Origin: Paludibacteraceae bacterium | Lineage (GTDB): Bacteria; Bacteroidota; Bacteroidia; Bacteroidales; Paludibacteraceae | Reading direction: 5' to 3' | DNA: 64,000 nucleotides | Assembly (NCBI GenBank): GCA_017938155.1 | Contig: JAGBCD010000025.1 | Coordinates: 96,214-160,213, forward strand | Part shown: positions 51,527 through 61,390 of the stretch, in pieces | Numbering within the stretch: position 1 is the stretch's first letter | Layout: each line of letters starts with the position of its first letter | Program-made: the position numbers and the translations under genes | Notes under the pieces: model-generated | Databases searched by the model: none | Told to the model about the DNA's origin: nothing | What the model saw: only the letters and a program-made list of their open reading frames with translations

Positions 51527-51558
51527 CAAAGATACGTTCTTTCCATGACATACGCAAA
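51527..51558 (-). promoter_or_regulatory. Promoter of the outer-membrane protein gene
   Basis: Minus-strand TTTG (51558-51555) and TATCTTTG (51534-51527) are 20 bp apart; the leader is about 55 nt. Confidence 0.75.
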
Positions 51559-51602
51559 CATAACGTTAGAAATACTCCTTTCTTACATCAAACCACCCTT
51601 AC

Positions 51603-51650
51603 ATATACACAAAAAAAAGCGGAACGAATTCCGCCTTTTTTGTGTATATA
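51603..51650. terminator. Long hairpin at the left border of the repeat array
   Basis: A stem of about 20 bp around the loop CGAA joins ATACACAAAAAA-GCGGAA with TTCCGC-TTTTTTGTGTAT. It would terminate transcription in either direction and isolates the array from the outer-membrane protein promoter. Confidence 0.75.
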
Positions 51651-51673
51651 GTCCAAATCAAATAGATAAACTA

Positions 51674-52834
51674 ACCCGAATACCATTCGGGAGAACGAAC
51701 ATAGAAACACAAGAATGCTCGGCGGGAAATCGCCTAGCAGTAAACCAAATATAATAACACAACTAATCTGGAGAGAGGCCCGAATAATATTCGGGACAAT
51801 GGACAAGAAGGGCGCAAAGCGCAGTTTAGAGGACGGCGATTTGCGCCTACAGTTTAGAGGTTAGAGGCAAGGAAGGGCAGCAGAGATGCGCTGTAAATGT
51901 AGAGTGTAAAGGCGCGGATTTACTCGGCGAACTACCGCCGAGCACTCAACAGACGGGCGGAAAGTGTCCCTATATGGTAGGAAACTGATAAACAAAGAGA
52001 CAAGAATACCCGAATACCATTCGGGAGAACGAACATAGAAGTGCGCAAAGCGCAGTTTAGAGGACGGCGCAAGCGCCTACAGTTTAGAGGTGAGAGGCAG
52101 GGAAGGACAGCAGAGCTGCGCTGTAAATATAGAGTGTAAAGGCGGGGATTTACTCGGCGAACTACCGCCGAGCACTCAACAGACGGGCGGAAAGTGTCCT
52201 AATATGATAGGGAACTGATAAACAAAGAGACAAGAATACCCGAATACCATTCGGAAGAACGAACAAAGAGTGCGCAAAGCGCAGTTTAGAGGACGGCGAT
52301 TTGCGCCTACAGTTTAGAGGTTAGAGGCAGGGAAGGGCAGCAGAAGTACGCTGTAAATGTAGAGTGTAAAGGCGGGGATTTACTCGGCGAACTACCGCCG
52401 AGCACTCAACAGACGGGCGGAAAGTGTCCTAATATGATAGGGAACTGATAAACAAAGAAACAAGAATACCCGAATACCATTCGGGAGAACGAACATAGAA
52501 ACACAAGAATGCTCGGCGGGAAATCGCCCAGCAGTAAACCAAATATAATAACACAACTAATCTGGAGAGAGGCCCGAATAATATTCGGGACAATGGACAA
52601 AAAGTGCGCAAAGAGCTGTTTAGAGGACGGCGATTTGCGCCTACAGTTTAGAGGTTAGAGGCAGGGAAGGGCAGCAGAGCTGCGCTGTAAATGTAGAGTG
52701 TAAAGGCGGGGATTTACTCGGCGAACCACCGCCGAGCACTCAACAGACGGGCGGAAAGTGTCCTAATATGGTAGGGAACTGATAAACAAAGAAACAAGAA
52801 TACCCGAATACCATTCGGAAGAACGAACATAGAA
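51674..52834. repeat. Long direct-repeat array built of palindromic modules
   Basis: Units beginning ACCCGAATACCATTCGG start at 51674, 52008, 52238, 52468 and 52802. The periods are 334, 230, 230 and 334 bp, with a final partial copy to about 52834. Long units contain an extra 104-bp block with GCTCGGCG/CGCC(T/C)AGC and the perfect palindrome CCCGAATAATATTCGGG (51779-51795 and 52573-52589). All units share a GTTTAG-flanked hairpin and CTCGGCG/CGCCGAG. Short frames in the array repeat with the units and have no coding signature. Copies differ by scattered substitutions. Confidence 0.92.
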
Positions 52835-52852
52835 AGGAGAAGTATGAAAAAG

Positions 52853-52880
52853 AAAATCGAGCGGGATTCCGCTCGATTTT
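52853..52880 (-). terminator. Terminator of pckA
   Basis: AAAATCGAGCGG (52853-52864) pairs perfectly with CCGCTCGATTTT (52869-52880) around a 4-nt loop, with A-runs giving a T-tract on the minus strand. Confidence 0.85.
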
Positions 52881-52889
52881 CGAGGTATT

Positions 52890-52936
52890 CTAGTTGTGCT
52901 AGTAGTACTAGTATCTCTAGTAGAACTAGATGCTAG
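52890..52936. repeat. CTAG repeated every 9 bp in the pckA 3' region
   Basis: CTAG occurs at 52890, 52899, 52908, 52917, 52926 and 52933 (periods 9, 9, 9, 9, 7), between the pckA stop codon and its terminator. Confidence 0.85.
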
Positions 52937-52940
52937 GGGA

Positions 52941-54545
52941 TTAGAGTTGTGGACCAGCAGCAACGAGTGCTTTACCTGCCTCGTTGGTGGTATATTTAGC
53001 AAAGTTCTTGATGAAACGGCTTGCCAAGTCTTTAGCTTTCTCTTCCCATTGAGTAGCATCAGCATAAGTGTCGCGTGGGTCGAGGATAGCTGGGTCAACG
53101 CCTGGCAATGCAGTTGGAACCTCGAAGTCGAAGAATGGGATCTTCTTGGTAGGAGCATTGAGGATATCACCACCGAGGATAGCGTCGATAATACCACGTG
53201 TATCCTTGATAGAGATACGTTTGCCAGTACCATTCCAACCTGTGTTAACAAGGTATGCTTTAGCACCAGATTTCTCCATACGTTTAACCAACTCTTCAGC
53301 ATATTTAGTTGGGTGCAACTCCAAGAATGCTTGGCCGAAGCAAGCTGAGAAAGTAGGAGTTGGTTCGGTGATACCACGCTCGGTACCAGCTAACTTAGCG
53401 GTAAATCCGCTGAGGAAGTAATACTTGGTTTGCTCTGGAGTAAGGATGCTAACTGGAGGCAATACACCGAATGCATCAGCAGAGAGGAAGATAACGTTCT
53501 TAGCTGCAGGACCAGCAGAAATAGGACGAACAATCTTCTCAATATGGTTGATAGGATAACTTACGCGGGTATTCTCGGTAACGCTCTTGTCGGTGAAGTC
53601 GATTTTTCCATTTTCATCAACAGTAACATTTTCGAGGAGGGCGTTGCGCTTGATAGCAGCATAGATGTCTGGTTCTGACTCCTTGTCAAGGTTGATAACT
53701 TTTGCATAGCAACCTCCTTCGAAGTTGAACACGCCGTTGTCGTCCCATCCGTGCTCGTCATCACCAATAAGGAGACGTTTAGGATCGGTTGACAAAGTAG
53801 TCTTACCTGTACCAGAAAGACCGAAGAAGATAGCAGTATTCTCACCGTTCATATCGGTATTGGCAGAGCAGTGCATTGAAGCAACACCTTGCAATGGCAA
53901 GAAGTAGTTCATCATAGAGAACATACCTTTTTTCATCTCACCACCATACCAAGTATTGAGAATTACTTGTTCGCGGCTGGTAGTATTGAAAGCCACGCAA
54001 GTTTCAGAATTCAAACCGAGCTCAGCATAGTTCTCAACTTTAGCTTTAGAAGCGTTGTAGATAACAAAGTTAGGTTCAAAGTTCTCCAACTCTTCTGCAG
54101 TAGGTTGGATAAACATATTTTTAACAAAGTGTGCTTGCCATGCTACCTCAACGATGAAGCGAACAGCAATGCGAGTATCTGGGTTGGTACCGCAGAAAGC
54201 ATCTACTACAAACAAGCGTTTGTTGGATAGTTCTTTCAATGCGATGTCTTTTACCACTGCCCAAGTAGCCTCAGACATAGGTTTATTGTCATTCTTATAT
54301 GCCTCGCTTGTCCACCATACATTGTCATGACTTTGAGCATCATCAACAATAAATTTGTCTTTTGGAGAACGACCAGTGTAAACACCTGTCATTACATTTA
54401 CTGCGCCAAGCTCAGTCTCTTGGCCCTTGTCAAAGCCTGTTAATTCTGCTTTGGTTTCCTCTGCGAAGAGCACTTCGTAAGAAGGATTGTGTACGATCTC
54501 GGTAGTACCTAAAATACCGTACTGGGTCAAATCTAATTCTTTCAT
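52941..54545 (-). CDS. pckA: Phosphoenolpyruvate carboxykinase (ATP)
   Basis: The 534-residue ATP-type PEPCK interconverts oxaloacetate and PEP. In gut Bacteroidales it usually runs in the CO2-fixing direction toward succinate. Motifs are the kinase-1a P-loop [16 protein letters not shown] (about 238-253), metal-binding GDDEHGWDD (about 264-272), [14 protein letters not shown] (about 51-64) and the PEPCK-specific HCSANT. The length is normal. It is monocistronic, with its own promoter, an unusual CTAG-periodic 3' region and a strong terminator. Confidence 0.97.
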   Translation of the reverse strand: MKELDLTQYGILGTTEIVHNPSYEVLFAEETKAELTGFDKGQETELGAVNVMTGVYTGRSPKDKFIVDDAQSHDNVWWTSEAYKNDNKPMSEATWAVVKDIALKELSNKRLFVVDAFCGTNPDTRIAVRFIVEVAWQAHFVKNMFIQPTAEELENFEPNFVIYNASKAKVENYAELGLNSETCVAFNTTSREQVILNTWYGGEMKKGMFSMMNYFLPLQGVASMHCSANTDMNGENTAIFFGLSGTGKTTLSTDPKRLLIGDDEHGWDDNGVFNFEGGCYAKVINLDKESEPDIYAAIKRNALLENVTVDENGKIDFTDKSVTENTRVSYPINHIEKIVRPISAGPAAKNVIFLSADAFGVLPPVSILTPEQTKYYFLSGFTAKLAGTERGITEPTPTFSACFGQAFLELHPTKYAEELVKRMEKSGAKAYLVNTGWNGTGKRISIKDTRGIIDAILGGDILNAPTKKIPFFDFEVPTALPGVDPAILDPRDTYADATQWEEKAKDLASRFIKNFAKYTTNEAGKALVAAGPQL

Positions 54546-54649
54546 AATATTTACTTTATTGGGTTATTTTTTAAAAAATCTCTACTTAATATACGAACTA
54601 TTCATAATGAAAAATATCAAAATCCCGTAGTCCGCCAATTAATCGTGTA

Positions 54650-54681
54650 CAAAAATAGTGCAATTTTATGAAATAGGCAAA
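54650..54681 (-). promoter_or_regulatory. Promoter of pckA
   Basis: Minus-strand TTTG (54681-54678) and TATTTTTG (54657-54650) are 20 bp apart; the leader is about 100 nt. Confidence 0.7.
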
Positions 54682-54768
54682 TTTTTTGACATTTAACCAT
54701 TTTTTTGACAAGTGCAGTTTACAAAAAAACTAAAAATATGTTTTATAACATCATTTTTCTTGAAATTA

Positions 54769-54800
54769 TTTGGCGGTATTGCAAAAATGCTATACTTTTG
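54769..54800 (+). promoter_or_regulatory. Promoter of a small RNA gene
   Basis: TTTG (54769-54772) and TACTTTTG (54793-54800) are 20 bp apart; no open reading frame follows. Confidence 0.7.
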
Positions 54801-54806
54801 CACCGT

Positions 54807-54876
54807 GTTTTTCATGGTATTAGATTTAAGGTTAAGTAAAGATTGGGTTGTCGCGATGACAATCCTTCTTTTTTTT
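54807..54876 (+). ncRNA. Small RNA of about 70 nt with intrinsic terminator
   Basis: A consensus promoter, about 35 nt of unstructured AT-rich RNA (beginning GTGTTTTTCATGG), an 8-bp terminator hairpin (GGGTTGTC 54845-54852 with GACAATCC 54858-54865, loop GCGAT) and a T-run at 54869-54876 define a complete short transcription unit with no coding frame. It diverges from pckA. The 5' segment resembles a short intergenic transcript that I recall recurring in Bacteroidales genomes; this memory is unverified. A trans-acting regulatory role is possible. Confidence 0.65.
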
Positions 54877-55027
54877 ATCTAACTAATAGCAGCGGGATAG
54901 TTAAAAGTCTCTAAGCTTTACACGCCCCAAGTGCTTATTTCAGAAAGAAAATACACTATCATATCGCGTTGACAATTATCACAAGATATTCATGAATGAT
55001 TGAAATCGCGTTTCATAGACAATAAAG
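54877..55027. other. Intergenic stretch without visible features
   Basis: Between the small RNA and the lipoprotein terminator I see no gene, promoter consensus or repeat. Confidence 0.5.
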
Positions 55028-55062
55028 ACAACATCTCACCCCGTAACGAGGTGAGATGTTGT
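55028..55062. terminator. Hairpin terminator after the 55-56 kb lipoprotein gene
   Basis: ACAACATCTCACC (55028-55040) pairs perfectly with GGTGAGATGTTGT (55050-55062), with a 9-nt loop. Confidence 0.8.
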
Positions 55063-55103
55063 TGTATAGCAAACGATATAAAATCAAACGCCTTGCATAT
55101 TTT

Positions 55104-56006
55104 TCATTTCTTAATAAGAGGATTTGTCATGGGTAGTAGCTTCCCTCTTAGGGGAGTTGCTATAGAAGACTCCTTCATATCATCACTTATCCACGCTGCA
55201 TGTACTACAGGTAATCCTATAAGACCAAAAGGATCCTCATTCTCTGCTAACATGATAAGCATGCTCATCGTTACATGCTCCCCTGCATGTGAATAGCCAA
55301 CATACTCCTCAACAATCTCACCTGTTGCTTGAGATAATTGCTCAACAAAAGCATCACGATTGCCATTTTGTTCTGCTTCTAACTGCTGGATAAGTCTATC
55401 ATATACCTCTTGAGTAATCAGCCCACAACTTAACGCATTGCTTATCAATAAATCTTGATTTGTATATGAAAGGTCTTTACTTCCATCTGCTATTATTGCC
55501 CCCCATTGAAACATTTGTTCTATCTCAGGGACAGCTGTTGCAGAGCATACAAAAGGAAATTTAGAAGTATAGTAACTATACGTGTTATTGCTCAACGTTT
55601 TGTAATGTTTTGATGTTTCGTTCGGAAGGATATAGAATGCCATCATCTCAATGACTCCAAGGACACCTGCATCCCTTCCACCAAGCATAGCAACTATCGT
55701 TGCGTTCTCTATTTGTTGTTGATTAAGATGTTCTCCCAAAGTTTCGAACGTCACAGTATTATCAACAGTAAGACCATTGGTGTAGTAGATTTCAAAGTCG
55801 TCATCATCTCCTTCTAATAACCATCTTGTATAGCCTTTTTTCTGCATCAATGCATCCAAATCTGCTAAAGATGTTCCAGTGATTTCTTCGCTCAACTGTG
55901 GTAAATTGATCAAAAGATTCTTTTCAAGTCTGCCTCCCTCGCAACTAATTAGTCCTACTAACATGAGGAGTGTCATGCAATAAATAAAAATAGTTCTTTG
56001 TTTCAT
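55104..56006 (-). CDS. Lipoprotein of unknown function
   Basis: The 300-residue protein has a lipoprotein signal (VGLISCEGG, Cys about 22). The mature part is mixed: an acidic patch (EGDDDDFEIYY, about 65-75), a hydrophobic GVIEMMAFYILP segment and a helical C-terminal half (about 185-260) with GEIVEEYVGYSHAGEHVTM. I do not recognise a family. It is monocistronic with a consensus promoter and a perfect terminator hairpin. The C terminus is basic (LRGKLLPMTNPLIKK). Confidence 0.78.
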   Translation of the reverse strand: MKQRTIFIYCMTLLMLVGLISCEGGRLEKNLLINLPQLSEEITGTSLADLDALMQKKGYTRWLLEGDDDDFEIYYTNGLTVDNTVTFETLGEHLNQQQIENATIVAMLGGRDAGVLGVIEMMAFYILPNETSKHYKTLSNNTYSYYTSKFPFVCSATAVPEIEQMFQWGAIIADGSKDLSYTNQDLLISNALSCGLITQEVYDRLIQQLEAEQNGNRDAFVEQLSQATGEIVEEYVGYSHAGEHVTMSMLIMLAENEDPFGLIGLPVVHAAWISDDMKESSIATPLRGKLLPMTNPLIKK

Positions 56007-56066
56007 AATTGTTTTTGTTTAAAAAATGTTTATATATACAATTTATTTTCCAGCAAAATCACGCTG

Positions 56067-56098
56067 CAAAGGTAGCACAAATTGTTCATATTGGCAAA
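56067..56098 (-). promoter_or_regulatory. Promoter of the 55-56 kb lipoprotein gene
   Basis: Minus-strand TTTG (56098-56095) and TACCTTTG (56074-56067) are 20 bp apart. The rest of the 56007-56377 gap contains the opposite promoter at 56318 and no gene. Confidence 0.75.
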
Positions 56099-56317
56099 AA
56101 AAAGAGTGATGCAGGTCGTTTTTTACGATTTATTAAATCACTGAATATCAATTACAAGCAAAACACAATAACGCATTAACTTATGCAGCATGTCTTTGTG
56201 ACATCATCTCCCACCGAAAATCATAATGGATTGCATGTGAATGTGCTATAGAAACGCGTTGAGAAATTAAAAAGAAACCAATTTTTCATAGGTTGCCATC
56301 CTATGTGGTATCAAAAA

Positions 56318-56349
56318 TTTGTTCCTTTACAAAAAAAGACGTATCTTTG
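56318..56349 (+). promoter_or_regulatory. Promoter of the Sua5-family/sugar transferase/xseB operon
   Basis: TTTG (56318-56321) and TATCTTTG (56342-56349) are 20 bp apart. Its position inside the longer upstream frame fixes the start of the next gene at 56378. Confidence 0.78.
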
Positions 56350-56377
56350 TACGTTCGTACTATTTTCAAACTTTTTC

Positions 56378-56971
56378 ATGCCATTTGACCCACTAACATA
56401 CGACAAGCAGGATTTGCAAAATGCGCTCCAAGTACTTAGAAACGGGGGCGTGATACTCTATCCCACTGACACTATTTGGGGACTTGGTTGCGATGCAACT
56501 AATCCGCAAGCCGTAGAACGCATTTTTCGAATCAAACAACGGGAGGATGCTAAATCGATGTTAGTATTATTGGACGCACCAGGTAAGATACAAGGTTATG
56601 TAAGTCAAATACCCGACATGGCATGGGAGTTGTTGGAAGTTTCGGAAGGACAAAAACCACTCACCATTATTTATCCTCAAGCTAAAAACCTGGCACCAAA
56701 TATAGTGGCAGAAGATGGTAGTGTGGGCATACGAATAACAGGGGAAATATTTTCTAAAGCACTTTGTCAGCAGTTAAAAAGACCTATTGTTTCCACCTCT
56801 GCCAACATAAGCGGACAGCCAAGTCCAGCTTGTTTTGAGCAAATAAGTCAAGCGATAAAAGAACAAGTGGATTACATATGCCTTTTTAGGCAAGAGGAGC
56901 AAGAGGCTAAGCAGTCAAGTAGTATCATAAAGATAGACATTAACAACGTCATTCAAATCATACGACCATGA
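56378..56971 (+). CDS. L-threonylcarbamoyladenylate synthase (Sua5/YciO/YrdC family)
   Basis: Members make threonylcarbamoyl-AMP for the t6A modification of ANN-decoding tRNAs. The 197-residue protein shows NGGVILYPTDTIWGLGCDATN (about 23-43), the KQREDAKSMLVLL segment, GSVGIRI (about 117) and RPIVSTSANISGQPS (about 137-151). It lacks the C-terminal Sua5 domain, so it is of the short YrdC/YciO type. The start at ATG 56378 lies about 20 nt after the predicted transcription start. Its stop overlaps the next gene (ATGA). Confidence 0.92.
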   Translation: MPFDPLTYDKQDLQNALQVLRNGGVILYPTDTIWGLGCDATNPQAVERIFRIKQREDAKSMLVLLDAPGKIQGYVSQIPDMAWELLEVSEGQKPLTIIYPQAKNLAPNIVAEDGSVGIRITGEIFSKALCQQLKRPIVSTSANISGQPSPACFEQISQAIKEQVDYICLFRQEEQEAKQSSSIIKIDINNVIQIIRP

Positions 56972-58251
56972 CGAATCATCGCAAACAACAATTCAAATAT
57001 ATAATCGCCGATTTCATATCATCCGTTGGAGTATGGTTGTGTTTTCTACTCTTTAGATGGTTGGTTTACGAAGGCAAAGTGTTCAGTATGGACACAGTGC
57101 TGATACCCGCTTTTGACTTTTATCAACCTTTAATAATTTACCCACTCGCTTGCTTGGTTATTTACTACCTATCGGGCTACTATATAAGGCCATACAAAAA
57201 GCAGTTCTATCAAGAATTTCAAACCACCTTGTTGTGTGCCATTATCATTACCTTAGGGGCGTTCTTTGTTATTATTATTGATGACCAAGTAACGAGTTAC
57301 CATCGCTATCTCACCTCAATTGCCGTACTTTTTGGATTACAATTTGTGTTGAGTTATATCCCACGTTTGTGCATCACTTGTTTTACCAAGCAGCGAGAGA
57401 GCAACTTACGCACGTTCACTTTGCGAGACAGCAAACAAGTTGACACGTTCATAGAAGAACATCTGGCTACCCCCTACGATGAAGTAATATTGGAACTTCC
57501 TCCTACTACCAACGAGCAAACATTGTACAACGTTATAAGTCAGTTGTACCCTTATCACATACAAATAGCCGTTGTGCCACGCGTATATGACATGCTTACG
57601 GGTGCAGCTAAAATAAAAGAGATAGATGCCAAACCGCTTATTCGTATCACCGAACACCATGCCAGTGATGCAGAGTTATGCATCAAACGTGCTATGGATA
57701 TTTTGTTATCCTCGGTGGCTATAGTTATTCTAAGTCCAGTCCTTATGGTTATTGCTATGCTAATCAAGTATGATTCGGAAGGACCTATCTTTTATAAGCA
57801 AGAGCGTATAGGACTACATGGGATACCTTTTTGGATTATCAAATTTAGGACTATGTATGTAAATGCTGAGCAGGGGACTCCACAACTTACTCAAGAGAAT
57901 GATCCACGTATAACACGCATTGGAAGAATGTTGCGCCGTTATCGTTTGGATGAACTGCCACAACTATGGAACATCTTGAGAGGAGAGATGTCTATTGTGG
58001 GACCAAGACCCGAAAGAGCTTACTTCATACAACAAATTATGACTGTAGCACCCTATTATTGTTTGCTATACAAAATCAAACCAGGTTTGGCCAGTTGGGG
58101 GCCTATACGAGTAGGTTATACTGATACTATTGAAAAGATGGTTGAACGTCTCAACTACGACATCGTATATATGGAAAATATGTCTATCAAACTAGACATT
58201 AAAATCCTATTCTACACCATTAATATCATCTTGAAAGGAAAAGGCAAATAG
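56968..58251 (+). CDS. Polyprenyl-phosphate sugar-1-phosphate transferase (WcaJ/PglC-type)
   Basis: The 427-residue membrane enzyme likely starts capsule or exopolysaccharide repeat units by transferring a hexose-1-phosphate to undecaprenyl phosphate. Four N-terminal helices (about 12-125), a cytoplasmic domain and a re-entrant helix (about 235-258) precede the catalytic Bac_transf domain: KQERIGLHGIPFWIIKFRTM (about 271-290), YRLDELPQLWNILRGEMS and GPRPE. No other glycan genes follow in the window, so the product is unknown. It is cotranscribed with the Sua5-family gene and xseB. Confidence 0.9.
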   Translation: MTNHRKQQFKYIIADFISSVGVWLCFLLFRWLVYEGKVFSMDTVLIPAFDFYQPLIIYPLACLVIYYLSGYYIRPYKKQFYQEFQTTLLCAIIITLGAFFVIIIDDQVTSYHRYLTSIAVLFGLQFVLSYIPRLCITCFTKQRESNLRTFTLRDSKQVDTFIEEHLATPYDEVILELPPTTNEQTLYNVISQLYPYHIQIAVVPRVYDMLTGAAKIKEIDAKPLIRITEHHASDAELCIKRAMDILLSSVAIVILSPVLMVIAMLIKYDSEGPIFYKQERIGLHGIPFWIIKFRTMYVNAEQGTPQLTQENDPRITRIGRMLRRYRLDELPQLWNILRGEMSIVGPRPERAYFIQQIMTVAPYYCLLYKIKPGLASWGPIRVGYTDTIEKMVERLNYDIVYMENMSIKLDIKILFYTINIILKGKGK

Positions 58252-58265
58252 TGCCTAAATAGCAT

Positions 58266-58448
58266 ATGACATACGACGAAGCAATACAACAAGCAGAAGC
58301 TATACTAAAAGAGTTGGAACAAGCAGAAGCTCTCAGCATGGAGGTGTATCAACAAAAAGCAAAGCAAGTAAAAGAGTTGTTACAGTTTTGCAAACAACAG
58401 ATCGTCAAAATGGAACAAGAGTTTATAGAAAACGAAGGAAACGTTTGA
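58266..58448 (+). CDS. xseB: Exodeoxyribonuclease VII small subunit
   Basis: The 60-residue all-helical protein matches XseB: SYEEA-like start MTYDEAIQQAEAILKELEQ, then the second helix KAKQVKELLQFCKQQI. It partners XseA, a nuclease degrading single-stranded DNA, which is not encoded in the window. It is the last gene of the Sua5-family/sugar transferase operon, 14 bp after the transferase. The stop lies 1 bp from the convergent ClC gene stop, without a terminator. Confidence 0.85.
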   Translation: MTYDEAIQQAEAILKELEQAEALSMEVYQQKAKQVKELLQFCKQQIVKMEQEFIENEGNV

Positions 58449-58449
58449 C

Positions 58450-60228
58450 CTATTCCTCTGAGAAAGTAACCAACACTTCGCGGTAAGAGTTGAAGATCTT
58501 AGACTTGGAAACAAACCCTATATAATGGCGTTTCTCATCCACTACTGGCAGGTTCCATGCCCCTGTATCCTCAAAAATCTCCATTACCTTATCCATTGGC
58601 ATCGTATCAAGTATCACAGCTTGCGGATAGAGCATGAGTTGTGACACCGTGAAACGTTTGTACAATCGAGGTTGGAACATGATGTTACGCACCTCATCCA
58701 AAGGAAGAATACCCACCAAACGATTTCTACGATCGACAACAGGAAAGATATTACGTTTGCTGGAAGCTATCACTTTGACTAACTCGCCTAAAGACATATC
58801 TGGTGCTATAACTTGTAAATCCGTTTCCAGCACATTATCCATCTTCATCAATGTCAGTACCGAGCGGTCCTTATGGTGCGTTAGCAGTTCACCCTTTTGT
58901 GCCAAGCGAATGGCATAGAGGCTATGAGGTTCAAAAATCTTTATTGTCAAATACGACACTACCGATACAATCATAAGCGGCATGAACAAATGGTAACCTC
59001 CTGTCAGTTCTGCAATCAAGAAAATACCCGTCAAAGGGGCATGCATGACTCCAGACATCAGTCCTGCCATACCTATCAAAGCAAAATTCGTTTCTGGGAC
59101 ATTGACACCTAACATATTGAGCGAGCGTGCAACCACAAAACCAAGCACAGCTCCCATAAATAGTGAAGGAGCAAATATACCTCCTACACCTCCTCCACCA
59201 TTAGTTGCTACAGCAGCAACAATCTTGAGCAAGAGAATGAGTATAAAATATGCCAACAATACCCACGACGAATTACCGAAGTCTGCTATAGGACTCAATG
59301 CGAAAGCGGATTGGGAGTCGCCATTAATCAATTGTATAATAACATCATAACCCTCGCCATACAATGGAGGAAATAAGTATATCAACAATCCCAAACTCAA
59401 TCCTCCAACCAAAATCTTTGCTGCCAATAACCGGACGTGTTCCTTGAACCAACGTTCTAAAGTATTCATCCCTCGAATAAAATACAAGGACACTATACCA
59501 CAGATAATACCTAATAATATATAGTAAGGAATACGTGGCAAAGCAAAAGGTTCGTAGTTCAATAGTTTGAAAAGTACGGTCTCACCTGTTGCGATATAAC
59601 TAATTGCTGTAGCCGTAACGGATGATATCAACAGTGGAGCGACCGAAGTCATTGTCAAGTCTAATAGCAAGACCTCTAACGTGAATACCAAACCAGCGAT
59701 AGGTGCTTGGAAGATTCCTCCTATAGCACCAGCAGCACCACAACCAATCATGAGCATCATTGTTTTTTGGTCAAGACGGAACCACTTGGCCAAGTTGCTA
59801 CCAATAGCTGAGCCTGTCAAAACAATAGGAGCCTCAGCACCGACCGAACCACCAAAACCGATTGTGATAGCGGAACCAATAAGCGAGGACCAGGTGTTAT
59901 GCGACTTGATGATTGATTTGCGTTGTGAGATAGCAAATAGAATCTTCGTTACACCATGTGATATATCGTCTTTGACAATATACTTGACAAACAAAGAAGC
60001 CAAAGCAATTCCCAACATCGGGCATACGAAATACCACCAATGATTTTGCGCCACCAATTGTGTTTCCACAAATCGTTGCAAAAGATGAATAAATGTTTTG
60101 AGTATGACAGCAGCAAAGGCCGACAAGATGCCGACCAAAAGGCTGAGCAGCAGCACGAGATTTTTTTCGGATAGATGTTTCGTGCGCCAATTTAGAATTT
60201 TGCTATAGACTACCTCTGCGTGTCCCAC
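58450..60228 (-). CDS. ClC-type chloride channel/antiporter with C-terminal CBS pair
   Basis: The 592-residue protein has about ten to twelve hydrophobic segments (20-430). It carries the ClC gate region [19 protein letters not shown] (about 129-147, with the gating Glu), [17 protein letters not shown] (about 340-356) and two CBS domains (about 455-585; [40 protein letters not shown]). It exchanges or conducts chloride or fluoride-like anions; CBS domains often sense adenine nucleotides. The GTG start at 60228 overlaps obg by 19 bp, implying coupled translation. Confidence 0.92.
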   Translation of the reverse strand: MGHAEVVYSKILNWRTKHLSEKNLVLLLSLLVGILSAFAAVILKTFIHLLQRFVETQLVAQNHWWYFVCPMLGIALASLFVKYIVKDDISHGVTKILFAISQRKSIIKSHNTWSSLIGSAITIGFGGSVGAEAPIVLTGSAIGSNLAKWFRLDQKTMMLMIGCGAAGAIGGIFQAPIAGLVFTLEVLLLDLTMTSVAPLLISSVTATAISYIATGETVLFKLLNYEPFALPRIPYYILLGIICGIVSLYFIRGMNTLERWFKEHVRLLAAKILVGGLSLGLLIYLFPPLYGEGYDVIIQLINGDSQSAFALSPIADFGNSSWVLLAYFILILLLKIVAAVATNGGGGVGGIFAPSLFMGAVLGFVVARSLNMLGVNVPETNFALIGMAGLMSGVMHAPLTGIFLIAELTGGYHLFMPLMIVSVVSYLTIKIFEPHSLYAIRLAQKGELLTHHKDRSVLTLMKMDNVLETDLQVIAPDMSLGELVKVIASSKRNIFPVVDRRNRLVGILPLDEVRNIMFQPRLYKRFTVSQLMLYPQAVILDTMPMDKVMEIFEDTGAWNLPVVDEKRHYIGFVSKSKIFNSYREVLVTFSEE

Positions 60229-61373
60229 CCTATTCCTTCATATTTATTGAGATCCCACTCTTCTTCTACTTCATTTAGGTATATTGTACCTTGTTCTTCT
60301 TCCTCGTCGTCGGTATTATCCAATACTATACGTTGTTCCACTTCAATAGGAGCATGAGAAATCTCGATGACCTGATTTTGTTCTTTGCTTAACTCTTCCC
60401 ATAGCATGTCTTTTAAAGTAGGTATCCCCATGCCACTAACGGAAGAAATCAAAACAACAGGAAGACCCAATGTAGAAGACAATGTATCGGGGTCTGGTAA
60501 TTCGTCTGGCTGTACATCGCATTTGGTGATGGCCAATAAGCGTGCCTTGCTCAATAGTTGAGGATTGTATTTTTCTAACTCTCCTAATAGTATCTGATAC
60601 TCCTTGTGAATATCTTCGCTGGTAGCAGGTACCATAAAAAGCAATACCGCGTTGCGTTCGATATGACGTAAAAATCGCAGTCCTAATCCTTTTCCTTCTG
60701 CTGCTCCCTCAATGATACCCGGAATGTCTGCCATGCAGAAAGATCGATTGTCTCGATAACTAACAATGCCTAAGTTAGGGGTCAAGGTAGTAAAAGGATA
60801 ATCTGCTATCTCTGGTTTGGCAGCACTCACAACACTCAACAAGGTTGATTTGCCAGCATTAGGGAAGCCTACCAATCCTACATCCGCTAAGACTTTGAGT
60901 TGGAGTATGACATTGCGTTCCTGTGCTGGTTCGCCTGGTTGTGCATAGCGTGGTGCTTGATTGGTTGCTGTACGGAAATGCCAATTGCCTAAACCTCCAC
61001 GACCACCACTCAATAGTATGACACGTTCACCATGTTCTTTGACCTCACAAATAAAATCACCTGTATCACCATCATAAACAACGGTACCACAAGGTACTTC
61101 GATGATTTTGTCTTCTCCGTCCTTACCATAGGAACGACTAGCCCCTCCACGACCGCCATCGGTAGCCATGATGTGCTTTTGATATTTGAGGTGGAGTAAA
61201 GTCCATAGGTTGCGATTGCCAACTAAAATGATATGGCCACCACGACCGCCATCTCCACCATCAGGGCCACCCTTGGGAACATATTTGGCACGATGCAAAT
61301 GCATACAACCTGCACCACCTTTTCCAGAGCGACAATAGATTTTAACGTAATCAATGAAATTATTTGAAGGCAT
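60210..61373 (-). CDS. obg: Obg/CgtA family GTPase
   Basis: Obg is an essential GTPase in 50S ribosome assembly and stress control. The 387 residues show the glycine-rich Obg fold (1-160; [24 protein letters not shown]) and the G domain (G1 GFPNAGKST about 170-178, G3 [15 protein letters not shown]4 TKCD, G5 SSVSG). An acidic C-terminal tail follows (TDDEEEEQG). The tail replaces the OCT domain of longer homologues. It lies between adk (17-bp gap) and the ClC gene. Confidence 0.95.
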   Translation of the reverse strand: MPSNNFIDYVKIYCRSGKGGAGCMHLHRAKYVPKGGPDGGDGGRGGHIILVGNRNLWTLLHLKYQKHIMATDGGRGGASRSYGKDGEDKIIEVPCGTVVYDGDTGDFICEVKEHGERVILLSGGRGGLGNWHFRTATNQAPRYAQPGEPAQERNVILQLKVLADVGLVGFPNAGKSTLLSVVSAAKPEIADYPFTTLTPNLGIVSYRDNRSFCMADIPGIIEGAAEGKGLGLRFLRHIERNAVLLFMVPATSEDIHKEYQILLGELEKYNPQLLSKARLLAITKCDVQPDELPDPDTLSSTLGLPVVLISSVSGMGIPTLKDMLWEELSKEQNQVIEISHAPIEVEQRIVLDNTDDEEEEQGTIYLNEVEEEWDLNKYEGIGWDTQR

Positions 61374-61390
61374 ATATTAAAAAATTGAGA

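Noticed and set aside
51588-52834. Repeated short reading frames in the array (identical 40-residue starts at 51806 and 52600 on the minus strand, and others)
   Set aside because: They repeat only because the DNA repeats, change reading context between copies, pass through palindromes and show no codon bias or family match.
51674-52834. CRISPR array
   Set aside because: The repeats are 230-334 bp, without short identical repeats alternating with unique spacers, and no cas genes are present.
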